A stretch of 23,018 nucleotides of DNA from CALBZH01 sp964538515 (GCA_964538515.1 CAZIEW010000083.1:1-23018); one strand, 5' to 3'; counted from the first letter of the stretch, positions 16,650-23,018 are shown. The notes: generated by a model not told the origin, from the letters alone. Numbers and translations are program-made.

Positions 16650-16871
16650 ATGGCTTATACATGCAAGAACTGCGGGGCGGTGGCCGATGCACCCGGTCAT
16701 CTGTGCAATCCCTGCGGCGACAAGGCGAAGTGCAGCTTCTGTGGGGCTCCTGCAGTGGATCCCCTCCACATATGCAAAGACAAGCTGGCTGCCATGAAGT
16801 ATGTCTGCGACGGCTGCGGACGGGTTGCCATGGAAGCAGGGCATCTTTGCAAGCCCACCCCCATTGGATGA
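16650..16871 (+). CDS. Small Cys-rich protein with three CxxCG...HxC units
   Basis: 73 residues from ATG 16650, chosen because TAGGAGGA at 16637-16643 lies just upstream; an open frame 23 codons longer lacks a site. The protein consists of three similar units: YTCKNCGAVADAPGHLC, KCSFCGAPAVDPLHIC and YVCDGCGRVAMEAGHLC, each of form CxxCGx(6-8)HxC. The Cys3-His pattern is what zinc or iron sites use, so up to three metal sites, zinc-ribbon or rubredoxin-like, are plausible. There is no signal peptide or membrane segment. It is followed by a terminator and probably shares a transcript with the AhpF-like gene (113-bp gap). I cannot name a family. A redox-sensing metal protein or electron carrier for the upstream reductase is inference only. 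Confidence 0.8.
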   Translation: MAYTCKNCGAVADAPGHLCNPCGDKAKCSFCGAPAVDPLHICKDKLAAMKYVCDGCGRVAMEAGHLCKPTPIG

Positions 16872-16934
16872 CGTCACCCTCGATGCGCGGGCACGGCTTC
16901 TGCCTTCCCACGCTCGAGACTCTTCCGAGAACAG

Positions 16935-16967
16935 AAAGCCGGCTCATCGCGAGATGCGCCGGCTTTT
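16935..16967. terminator. Intrinsic terminator between convergent genes, with GNRA-type loop
   Basis: AAAGCCGGC at 16935-16943 pairs with GCCGGCTTT at 16958-16966. After one mismatch, CATC (16945-16948) pairs with GATG (16953-16956), closing a GCGA tetraloop, and a T-run ends at 16967. The A-run on the left gives a short U-tail in the other direction, so it can act on both strands. The stop codon of the minus-strand gene (16944-16946) lies inside the hairpin. Confidence 0.75.
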
Positions 16968-17585
16968 GATTTCATGCTCCCCCGAAACGCTCTCTGTCCA
17001 TCTGCCAAGAGCGACCGCAACACAGTCCGAAAATCGTTGAACCTCGCGCGCCGACAACCGTTCAGTCTTGTAAAAGGAAAGCATTTCAAACTCACAGTTC
17101 GGCGCGCACGCCTGGAGGATTGCCGTCTTCAGAGCCCGCTTGACGGGCATCCTCATCACCAGGCGGTCCACCCACCAGGGTGAGCCCAAAGAAGTGACGG
17201 CCGTCATCCTTCGCAAGCCCAGCAAGCGTGGTCGGATGGGACCGAAGTCATTCGCGTGCTCATACGCGATGCCTGGAGCCCACACCCGGTCGAACCATCC
17301 CTTGAGAATGGCAGGGAAGCCGAACCACCACGTTGGAAAGATCAGCACAATGCCTTCTGCTGCCGACAGCCGCTCAATCTCGCCTTTGACAGCCCGCCCA
17401 TCATAAGGCCCCGTATAGTAGGTTTGCCGCTCCATGGACGTGAGAGAAGGCTCAAAGCCATTTCGGTACAAATCCTCGACGGTCACCTGGTGCCCCATAC
17501 CCCTCAAGACGTTGGATGCCCGCGCTTCCAGCGTCGCGCACAGGCTGTCGGCCAATGGGTGAGCCGTGACGATCAAGCAATTCAA
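16944..17585 (-). CDS. NAD(P)H quinone oxidoreductase-like flavodoxin-fold protein
   Basis: 213 residues from TTG 17585, chosen because AAGGAGG at 17594-17600 lies 8 nt upstream and the protein then starts in the usual way for the family (MNCLIVTAHPLADSL). ATG 17606 adds seven residues that would be encoded by the ribosome binding site itself. The family is the NQO1/MdaB/YwrO group of FMN- or FAD-binding quinone reductases. Motifs: TAHPLADSL at the N-terminus for phosphate binding, and FPTWWFGFPAILKGWFDRVW in the middle, the most diagnostic stretch. These enzymes do two-electron quinone reduction, avoiding semiquinone radicals. It is convergent with the Cys-rich gene and divergent from the acetyltransferase gene. 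Its real acceptor (quinone, azo or nitro compound) is not evident. Confidence 0.82.
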   Translation of the reverse strand: MNCLIVTAHPLADSLCATLEARASNVLRGMGHQVTVEDLYRNGFEPSLTSMERQTYYTGPYDGRAVKGEIERLSAAEGIVLIFPTWWFGFPAILKGWFDRVWAPGIAYEHANDFGPIRPRLLGLRRMTAVTSLGSPWWVDRLVMRMPVKRALKTAILQACAPNCEFEMLSFYKTERLSAREVQRFSDCVAVALGRWTESVSGEHEIKSRRISR

Positions 17586-17712
17586 GATCTTTTCCTCCTT
17601 GTCCATCGCCGCCTTCCAGGGATCTCGGGAGCATGAGGCGATGCCGGTGGGCAGGCTGGCCCTGCAAGGCCCATAACCATCCCGGATCGCGTCTTCGTGT
17701 CTTCTTAAGAGC

Positions 17713-17742
17713 TTGGATTGGATGGTTTTGATGATCTATTAT
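17713..17742 (+). promoter_or_regulatory. Candidate sigma-70 promoter for the pat-like gene
   Basis: TTGGAT at 17713-17718 and TATTAT at 17737-17742 are separated by 18 bp. The transcript would start about 95 bp before the ATG at 17846. It lies in the 260-bp gap between the divergent quinone-reductase-like and pat-like genes, where I see no other gene. Confidence 0.4.
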
Positions 17743-17845
17743 GTCCCCAAGCCGTTTGCAGACCCAGCACTTCCATCTTCTGGACAGGGACCAGGCAAGC
17801 CGATGCATGAGCCAGCAGGATTGCCGACAGGACAGGGGGATCCCG

Positions 17846-20311
17846 ATGAGCACACGCAACCTTTCTTTCATGATGCAGCCCGGATCCATTGCGCTTGTCG
17901 GGGTCGAGAAAAGCCGAGTCGCCTTCGCGGCCGCGATCGCAGGAAACGTGCGGGAAGCCGGCTTCAAAGGGGAGCTCTTCGCGGTGGGCTCCGAGCACAG
18001 AGGTCTCAACGACGTCACCGGTTGCCCGACCACGGCGGACTTGCCTCACCCACCGGACCTTGCCGTGATTTGCTCCGATCCGGACTCCGTGCCCAATCTC
18101 ATCGCTTCCCTTGGGGCCCTCGGGGTAAAGGCGGCCATCATTCTCGCGGGGGAGGAAGGCAAGGGCGGCATCGAGCGGTGCGGCGAGCTCCGCGTGGCAG
18201 CCATGGAGGCTGCGGAGTCTTACCCCATAAGGCTCCTGGGCTTCTCCAGCTTCGGCGTGATGGTCCCGGAGGTCTCTCTCAACGCGAGCTTGGCCCATCG
18301 TCAGCCCCTCAAGGGCAACCTGGCCTTCATCACTCAGTCCTGCGGCGTGCTGGCCTCAGTCCTGGACTGGGCCACCTCCCGCAACATCGGCTTTTCCCAC
18401 CTCGTTTCGCTTGGCACCATGGTCGACGTCGATTTGGGGGACATGCTCGATTATCTCACCAATGATACCCGCTCACAAGCGATCCTACTCCACGTCGAGC
18501 GCGTCACCGATGCCAGGAAATTCATGTCGGCCGCCCGAATGGCCGCGCGGGTGAAGCCCGTGATCGTTCTTAAAGGAGGGCATCGCGCAACGGCACGCAC
18601 CCTTCTCACAGGCGCCCATCAAGCAGCGGCTCTGGCCGACGCCGTATACGCGGCGGCATTTCGCCGCGCCGGCATGCTGCGGGTTTTCGACATCCAGGAG
18701 CTCTTCGATGCCGTTCAGACCCTCTCCAAAGCACGATCGCTGGCGGGAGACCGGCTGGCGATCCTGACGAACAGCCGAGGAATCGGTATCCTGGCAGCCG
18801 ATGCCCTGGCGGCGGAAGGAGGGCACCTTGCTGAGCTGGCCCCAGACACCGTCGCCCGCCTCTCGGAGCTCCTCCCGGACTGCTGGTCCATCCGCAACCC
18901 GGTCGACCTTCAAGCCGAGACGGCCGCCGATGTGACGGCTCGAGCACTCCAGATTCTCCTGGAAGACCGCGGGGCCGATGTTGTCTTGGTGCTGCATGCA
19001 CCGAGCGCACTCTCGTCGGGAGGAGAAGCCGCGCGCACGATCGTTGACACACTCCAGGAGAGCAGCCTGAAGCCAAAGAGAGTCCGTCTGCTTACCTGCT
19101 GGCTTGGAGACAGCTCGGGCAACGAAGCCCGCAGGCTGTTCGCTGAAAACGGCGTGCTGACGTACGACACGCCGACTGGCGCGGTGCGTGGCTTCATGCA
19201 GGTCGTGCGGTATCGACGCAATCAGGAAATGCTCATGGAAACGGTGCCGAGCATCCCGGAGACCTTCTCGCCCGACCGCGAGCGTGCCCGGCGCGTGGTG
19301 GACGGGAGCCTCGCCCGGGGAGAGGCATGGGTCGCCGAAAGCGACGCCAAGGATCTGTTGGACGCTTACGGCCTGCGCGCTCAGAGGTCCGCTCTTCAGC
19401 GGCTCCCCCATGAGCTGCTCGTGAGGACCCTGGTGGATGAGTGCTTCGGTCCGGTGATCCTCTTCGGACATGGCGGAGCTTCAGCCGATCTCATCGGGGA
19501 CATGGCACCGGCACTCCCTCCCCTCAACCTGCTCCTGGCTCGTGAAGTGATCGAGCGAACGCGGGTCGCGCGGCGCCTGCATGAACCGGATGAGGCGTTG
19601 GGCAGCCTCGTGAACGAGGCTGCGCTTGCACTGATCAAAGTCGCCCAGCTCATCTCCGACATCCCGGAAATTGTGGAGCTGGAGCTCAATCCGCTGGTTT
19701 TCGACCACAGCGGGATTGTCGCGCTGGGGGCACGGGTTCGGGTGGAGGCTGTCGTCGACCCGGATGCGCGGCGCCTGGCGATCCGGCCTTATCCGCGTGA
19801 ACTGGAGGAGATCGTCACGCTCCCCGACGGGCATCGCCTCCTCCTGCGCCCGATCCGACCGGAGGACGAGCCGGCCTACCTGAGCCTCTTCGCCTCCCTC
19901 CCGCCTGAAGATATCTTCCTGCGGTTCATGCACCCGATGAAAGTTTTGTCACACTCCCTCGCCGCGCGCCTGACCCAGCTGGACTATGACCGCGAAATGG
20001 CCCTGGTCCTCGTCGACGAGCAAGGCCCGGAAGGACCGGTGCTTTGCGGCGGTGTGCGCATCACTGCGGATGCGGACAACGATCGGGCGGAATTCGCCAT
20101 CATGCTGCGACGGGACATGACGGGCCTGGGGCTTGGACCTCTGATGATGCGGCGGATCATCGACTATGCCAGAAAACGGGGGATACGGGAGATCTACGGA
20201 GAGGTCCTGAGCGAAAACAGACCGATGCTGCGGCTCTGCCGGGCTCTCGGCTTCAGCACCCAGCGCATGCTCGATGATCCCGGCGTGATCCTCGCATCCC
20301 TGGTGCTCTGA
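17846..20311 (+). CDS. pat: Pat/PatZ-like protein lysine acetyltransferase with truncated ATP-grasp domain
   Basis: 821-residue protein of the ADP-forming acyl-CoA synthetase-plus-GNAT class. Salmonella Pat and E. coli PatZ of this class acetylate a lysine of acetyl-CoA synthetase and switch it off. ATG 17846 follows GGGGGA at about 6-nt spacing; the open frame from 17741 adds 35 unconserved residues. Order: CoA-binding domain (about 10-130), ligase-like domain (to about 430), ATP-grasp remnant (about 497-640), GNAT domain (about 660-821; HRLLLRPIRPED, then RRDMTGLGLGPLM for acetyl-CoA). The SHTG motif with the catalytic His of active synthetases is replaced (TLLTGAHQAA near 253), as in other Pat proteins. 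The ATP-grasp domain jumps from LLDAYGLRAQ to HELLVRTL...FGPVILFGHGG near residue 512, skipping the lysine and HKSD segment: about 70-80 residues missing. Pat proteins are usually about 880-900 residues. Confidence 0.87.
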   Translation: MSTRNLSFMMQPGSIALVGVEKSRVAFAAAIAGNVREAGFKGELFAVGSEHRGLNDVTGCPTTADLPHPPDLAVICSDPDSVPNLIASLGALGVKAAIILAGEEGKGGIERCGELRVAAMEAAESYPIRLLGFSSFGVMVPEVSLNASLAHRQPLKGNLAFITQSCGVLASVLDWATSRNIGFSHLVSLGTMVDVDLGDMLDYLTNDTRSQAILLHVERVTDARKFMSAARMAARVKPVIVLKGGHRATARTLLTGAHQAAALADAVYAAAFRRAGMLRVFDIQELFDAVQTLSKARSLAGDRLAILTNSRGIGILAADALAAEGGHLAELAPDTVARLSELLPDCWSIRNPVDLQAETAADVTARALQILLEDRGADVVLVLHAPSALSSGGEAARTIVDTLQESSLKPKRVRLLTCWLGDSSGNEARRLFAENGVLTYDTPTGAVRGFMQVVRYRRNQEMLMETVPSIPETFSPDRERARRVVDGSLARGEAWVAESDAKDLLDAYGLRAQRSALQRLPHELLVRTLVDECFGPVILFGHGGASADLIGDMAPALPPLNLLLAREVIERTRVARRLHEPDEALGSLVNEAALALIKVAQLISDIPEIVELELNPLVFDHSGIVALGARVRVEAVVDPDARRLAIRPYPRELEEIVTLPDGHRLLLRPIRPEDEPAYLSLFASLPPEDIFLRFMHPMKVLSHSLAARLTQLDYDREMALVLVDEQGPEGPVLCGGVRITADADNDRAEFAIMLRRDMTGLGLGPLMMRRIIDYARKRGIREIYGEVLSENRPMLRLCRALGFSTQRMLDDPGVILASLVL

Positions 20312-20324
20312 TTGGGGTCGAAGC

Positions 20325-20588
20325 TCATGACCTGGAAAAGGTCTGCATCTTCGCTGTGAGGTAACTCATGCACCCATTGAGGGTTGCGAGGGCGGGAAAA
20401 TCCTCCTCCGGGATGGTGATCTTCAGCTGCTCCTGCAGCGATAGAGCAAAGTTCAGAAAATCGACCGAGTCGAACCCAAATTGATCACGATACCTCAGGT
20501 CGGGATTGAGGTTCTCGATATCTGCCTCCGGGGCGATTTGGCGAAGCCGATCCAGGATCAGCTCACGAATCTGCTCCTCGCGCATCAT
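20325..20588 (-). CDS. Acyl carrier protein
   Basis: 87-residue acidic four-helix carrier protein with the phosphopantetheine site in FGFDSVDFLNF; the usual DSL is DSV here, and the Ser is kept. Two ATGs open it (20588 and 20585); AGGAG on the minus strand lies 4 and 7 nt from them, so 20585 may be the real one. It is a stand-alone ACP, with no fatty-acid, polyketide or phosphopantetheinyl-transferase gene next to it, so a specialised role rather than housekeeping AcpP is likely. It converges on the pat-like gene with a 13-bp gap. A terminator separates it from the exported-protein gene upstream, and I could not see a clear promoter of its own in the 20 bases between that hairpin and its start. 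Confidence 0.85.
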   Translation of the reverse strand: MMREEQIRELILDRLRQIAPEADIENLNPDLRYRDQFGFDSVDFLNFALSLQEQLKITIPEEDFPALATLNGCMSYLTAKMQTFSRS

Positions 20589-20606
20589 GATTCTCCTGCA
20601 TGAAAG

Positions 20607-20639
20607 AAAGAGCCCGCTTCATGACCAGCGAGGCTCTTT
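20607..20639 (-). terminator. Intrinsic terminator after the exported-protein gene
   Basis: AAAGAGCC at 20607-20614 pairs with GGCTCTTT at 20632-20639, with inner CGCT/AGCG pairing. Read on the minus strand, the stem is followed by CTTTC, giving a T-rich tail. It lies 16 bp past the stop of the gene ending at 20656 and just upstream of the ACP start. Confidence 0.6.
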
Positions 20640-20655
20640 AGGGATGCTCGCTTCC

Positions 20656-21198
20656 TCAGGGGAGCAGCCGCCTGCAATTGGCAACCGGGACCTTCTGGCC
20701 TTTGGGGTTTTCCAACGCCCCTTCCAGGAGCCCATACGGGTCATTGTGGAACGTGACGGCGTCCACGATGAAGATACAGGTGGATGCATCCAGAACCCCT
20801 TCCGCCCGCACGCGAACCGTCCAGTCGAAAACCGTGACCGGGAAAGGCTCCTCCATTTCCTGGCAGCTTCTCAGGTCGGCGGTCATCACGCCACGGAAGC
20901 GGCCATTCCCAAGGGACCGCAGGGTGACAGCCCGGAGAAGACCTTCCCTCTTGTTGCCCTGGCAATAAGCGGCGCAAAAGTCTTGGATCTTCTGTGCCAA
21001 CGGGGTGTTTTTCCGCACCTTGTCAGTGACGTCCTCCTGAGCGAATGCCCCGTTGTGAATCAGCGCCAAGAAGACCAGCGAGACGGCCAAGGCCAGCCTC
21101 TTCAGGCCGATGCGCAGCCCCATGCGACAACCCATGATCGGTCTCGTTGGGGTCATGCACGCAAGCTCTGGCTGTCTCACCGAGACCCGCTGCTCCAT
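20656..21198 (-). CDS. Hypothetical exported protein
   Basis: 180 residues from ATG 21198, chosen because AAGGAG (CTCCTT on the plus strand at 21206-21211) lies 7 nt upstream; the open frame reaches 21237 without a better site, and ATG 21123 would give a standard-length signal peptide. A hydrophobic core LALAVSLVFLALIHNGAFA followed by QED looks like a signal peptide with a cut after AFA, so the protein should be periplasmic. With start 21198 the n-region is unusually long (over 30 residues) and Arg-rich. The mature part has cysteines in FCAAYCQG, RSCQEME, STCIF and a C-terminal ANCRRLL, suggesting disulfides. I do not recognise the family. It is divergent from the AT-rich sigma-54 locus. Confidence 0.7.
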   Translation of the reverse strand: MEQRVSVRQPELACMTPTRPIMGCRMGLRIGLKRLALAVSLVFLALIHNGAFAQEDVTDKVRKNTPLAQKIQDFCAAYCQGNKREGLLRAVTLRSLGNGRFRGVMTADLRSCQEMEEPFPVTVFDWTVRVRAEGVLDASTCIFIVDAVTFHNDPYGLLEGALENPKGQKVPVANCRRLLP

Positions 21199-21322
21199 CG
21201 GGGCTCTCCTTGTTTTGTCAATCAGAATGGATGGCACTCATTATGGCACGAAACAGCCCTTGGGCGCCATCGGAGTTTGCCGCCCCAAGCCAGGCGGCTC
21301 GATGTACCTTTTTTGCGCGCCG

Positions 21323-21338
21323 TTCTCACGGGTGAGAA
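21323..21338. promoter_or_regulatory. 16-bp dyad, possible enhancer-binding site
   Basis: TTCTCAC and GTGAGAA are perfect 7-bp arms separated by GG. The centre is about 160 bp upstream of the start predicted for the sigma-54 promoter at 21466, within the range at which bacterial enhancer-binding proteins act. It could equally be an operator for the divergent exported-protein gene, whose start is about 130 bp away. Only one copy was found. Confidence 0.4.
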
Positions 21339-21465
21339 AATTTCGGTACTTTACCTTTTGGATTTTCGGACTTATTTTTAGAAAACATCCGACACGGATT
21401 ATTAGCACCAGAAAAAATCCAATCTCAAGAGCCTCTTACAAGGCACCCGCAACCTCGAAGCACTT

Positions 21466-21481
21466 TGGCACTCCATTTGCT
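21466..21481 (+). promoter_or_regulatory. Sigma-54 (RpoN) promoter
   Basis: TGGCAC at 21466-21471 and TTGCT at 21477-21481, read in the stretch TTGGCACTCCATTTGCT. The invariant GG and GC are exactly 10 bp apart, and nearly every position of the TGGCACG-N4-TTGCW consensus is matched. Transcription should start near 21492 toward the micro-ORF and the Met-rich gene, leaving a leader of about 310 nt. Confidence 0.65.
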
Positions 21482-21712
21482 TTTGGATTTATCAACACTT
21501 CAGAACATTGATTATGAATTTACATTTGCCGCTGGTTATTCATGTGATCAATACCTCACTTTATTTGTATACTGGATTCAATCTGTGATCCGGTTGCGCT
21601 TTAATTAATAATTACATCTTCTTGATTGACTTATTTTCTAGGTATAGATGTCAGGTATTCTTTTTTGAGCATTAATGGATAGCGGTTGAGAAAGGAGGTG
21701 AGAAACATACTT

Positions 21713-21763
21713 ATGGCACCGATATATATATTTATAGTATCTCTTGAAAATCAAGATCGTTGA
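21713..21763 (+). CDS. Possible 16-residue micro-ORF or leader peptide
   Basis: ATG at 21713 encodes MAPIYIFIVSLENQDR and a stop. It is preceded by AAAGGAGGTGAG at 21691-21702, an extended complement of the 16S rRNA 3' end and the best ribosome binding sequence in the window, although the spacing to the ATG (about 14 nt from GGAGG) is long. The stop lies 38 bp before the Met-rich gene. It could be a leader peptide, a small hydrophobic protein, or a spurious ORF beside a ribosome standby site. Confidence 0.3.
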   Translation: MAPIYIFIVSLENQDR

Positions 21764-21801
21764 GTCACGTCACCACCACCCATAACCAAAAGGAGCACAT
21801 C

Positions 21802-22335
21802 ATGAAGAGAGTGTCCTTCCGATCGATCAGAATGGCTGGTCCATGTCTCTTGGCCGCGTTGTTTCTTCTGGCAGGCTCGTCCATGGTCTTTGCTCAGGTA
21901 CAAATGAAAGACGTACTCAAGGAAACGGCCAAAGAAGGCGCCATGGAGATGATGGGGGTCAAGAAGCCCGTTCAGGGGCAAGCGGAGATGATGGACGGGG
22001 CAAAGAAGATGATGGACGGCAAGAAGATGATGAAGGCCGACCTGGTGAAGGATGGTCAGATCAAGGAAGGGGCGGCCCTGGAAGGTGAAGTGATGATGTC
22101 GGATGGCTACGAGATGGTCATGGAGGGCGACAAGCTTCTTCAAGCTCAAAAAATTCCAGACGGCAAGAAGAAGATGATTGACGGCTCCAAGATGATGGTG
22201 GATGCCAAGAAGAAGATGATGGCCGATCTCGAAAAGAAGTCCATGACCAAGACAGCGACTCCTTCAGCAGGCCAGACCATGATGCAAGATGGCGAGGTGT
22301 TGATGAAGAACGCCGAAATGATGCTGCTCAAGTAA
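21802..22335 (+). CDS. Exported Met/Lys-rich heptad-repeat protein
   Basis: 177 residues from ATG 21802, chosen because AAAAGGAG lies just upstream and the sequence then opens with a signal peptide (MKRVSFRSIRMAGPC..., cut after VFA, residue 31). The open frame from 21760 adds 14 residues ahead of the signal. The mature part has about 25 methionines in 146 residues, many lysines, and no Cys or His. Much of it reads as seven-residue units such as MMDGAKK, MMDGKKM, MMSDGYE, MIDGSKM and MMQDGEV, predicting a long amphipathic helix with Met pairs on one face. Family not recognised. Periplasmic binding of a soft metal such as Cu(I), or a methionine oxidation sink, are possible readings and not shown. 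The next gene, also exported, starts 61 bp downstream. Confidence 0.8.
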   Translation: MKRVSFRSIRMAGPCLLAALFLLAGSSMVFAQVQMKDVLKETAKEGAMEMMGVKKPVQGQAEMMDGAKKMMDGKKMMKADLVKDGQIKEGAALEGEVMMSDGYEMVMEGDKLLQAQKIPDGKKKMIDGSKMMVDAKKKMMADLEKKSMTKTATPSAGQTMMQDGEVLMKNAEMMLLK

Positions 22336-22396
22336 GAGACCGGAGCCCCGACGTCGAGGCTCACCAGCGTTGATCTTCTCAACAAGGAGGCTTTTC

Positions 22397-22714
22397 ATGA
22401 AGCGTGGCATGATCGTTCTGTTTGCGGTTGCCTTGTTCTCCACGATGGCGTTTGCGGCTGGCCCGACCCAGTATCAGTGGACGGGGACGGTGCTGGAGGT
22501 AAAAGACGACGTGATCGTCGTTCAGAAGGGGAAGGAGAAGTGGGAGATTGGCCGGGACAAGGAAACAAAGGTTTCGGGTGGCGAGCTCAAGGTCGGGGCC
22601 AAGGTGACGGTCTATTACACCATGAAGGCCGCGAGCGTTGAGGTGAAAAGCGAAGCCAAGAAAACCGAGCAGAAGAAGCCCGAGACCTCGACGACAGCTC
22701 CCAAAAAACCATAG
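22397..22714 (+). CDS. Small exported OB-fold-like protein
   Basis: 105 residues from ATG 22397 with AAGGAGG 6-7 nt upstream; the longer frame from 22370 would put nine residues before the signal peptide. The signal peptide MKRGMIVLFAVALF... is cut after AFA near residue 20. The mature protein is a short beta-rich domain (WTGTVLEVKDDVIVVQKGK ... LKVGAKVTVYY) like DUF5666-type OB folds, where a GTV/VxxD/LKVGxKV pattern recurs. A Lys/Pro/Thr-rich tail follows (KKTEQKKPETSTTAPKKP) and may be disordered. It lies 61 bp after the Met-rich gene and probably shares its transcript, ending at the hairpin at 22758. Function unknown; DUF5666 assignment is tentative. Confidence 0.8.
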   Translation: MKRGMIVLFAVALFSTMAFAAGPTQYQWTGTVLEVKDDVIVVQKGKEKWEIGRDKETKVSGGELKVGAKVTVYYTMKAASVEVKSEAKKTEQKKPETSTTAPKKP

Positions 22715-22757
22715 GGCTGAGCCCATTGGGAAGGTCGCGCCGATTGTCACGCCGCGT

Positions 22758-22810
22758 CCAACAGAGCACCCCCCGGACATCAGGTGCCAGTCCGTGGGGT
22801 GCTGTTGGTT
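22758..22810 (+). terminator. Hairpin terminator after the exported pair
   Basis: CCAACAG and CACCCC on the left (22758-22771 with a 2-nt AG bulge) pair with GGGGTG and CTGTTGG (22796-22808); beyond one mismatch, CGGAC/GTCCG extends the stem around an 11-nt loop. Only a short T-run (TT) follows. It lies 44 bp after the last gene. Confidence 0.5.
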
Positions 22811-23018
22811 TGCGTATCCGGCGGTTCTTTAGGGAGCGCGTAAGCCCTATGAGGTGAACGGCAAGAAATAGCCATCCGCCCAGCAATTCCCGGAGCCCCG
22901 CCCCATGGCCCCATCTTCGCTGACAGCTTTTGCACGATGTTAGCTCGGGCGGAGTAAAAGGGCAGGCTCATGATGGATTCCGAGTTGCTTGAGAAAAGCC
23001 GTCGATTGAATAAATAGT
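22811..23018. other. Unassigned right-end sequence
   Basis: No gene, RNA or repeat that I can support. A 15-codon frame (ATG 22970 to TAG 23017, MMDSELLEKSRRLNK) is too short and has only a weak upstream purine run. Sequence beyond the window would be needed to tell whether it opens a gene. Confidence 0.5.

Noticed and set aside
20506..21381. Plus-strand open frame (291 codons)
   Set aside because: Antisense to the ACP start and the exported-protein gene, with no ribosome binding site or recognisable motif; those minus-strand genes have signal peptide, Shine-Dalgarno and terminator.
22970..23017. 15-codon frame at the right edge
   Set aside because: Too short, weak ribosome binding site, and no way to judge conservation.

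Overview
The window is GC-rich bacterial DNA with densely packed genes on both strands. The gene set (a Group 3b-like [NiFe] hydrogenase, a very large PilY1, a CooT-type nickel protein, an AhpF-like thioredoxin reductase fusion, a Pat-type acetyltransferase) suggests an anaerobic, probably Desulfobacterota/Syntrophobacteria-like organism. That placement is an inference from gene content. No rRNA, tRNA, CRISPR array, transposase or integrase was seen.

Layout. 1-2649 (+): the 3' end of a soluble NAD(P)-linked [NiFe] hydrogenase operon, with the FAD/NAD(P) gamma subunit (cut by the window edge), the small subunit and the large subunit. The large-subunit gene carries two compensating single-base shifts in homopolymer runs, so about 70 internal codons are misread. 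2941-8394 (+): one 1817-residue PilY1-like pilus-associated protein with no other pilus gene nearby, closed by a strong hairpin terminator. 8457-12427 (-): three stress or efflux genes in tandem, a DHA2 (EmrB-type) exporter, a tandem universal stress protein and an Fsr-type MFS exporter. 12768-12950 (+): a 60-residue CooT-family protein. 13096-14482 (-): a three-helix membrane protein followed by TrmJ-like tRNA 2'-O-methyltransferase.

14920-16871 (+): an AhpF-like protein (tandem thioredoxin fold plus thioredoxin reductase), then a 73-residue protein made of three CxxCG...HxC units. A hairpin ends this unit and overlaps the stop codon of the convergent quinone-reductase-like gene (16944-17585, -). 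17846-20311 (+): a Pat/PatZ-type protein acetyltransferase that has lost about 70-80 residues of its ATP-grasp domain. 20325-21198 (-): an acyl carrier protein and an unrecognised exported protein, separated by a terminator. 21238-21801: an AT-rich island with an almost perfect sigma-54 promoter, an upstream dyad and a micro-ORF. It leads into two exported small proteins (21802-22714, +): a methionine/lysine-rich heptad-repeat protein and a small OB-fold-like protein. 22808-23018 holds nothing I can support.

How the genes fit together: hydrogenase and CooT point to nickel-dependent hydrogen or CO metabolism; the AhpF-like protein, quinone reductase and Usp point to redox and stress defence; Pat suggests acetylation control of acyl-CoA metabolism. 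The most novel-looking region is the sigma-54-associated locus at the right end.
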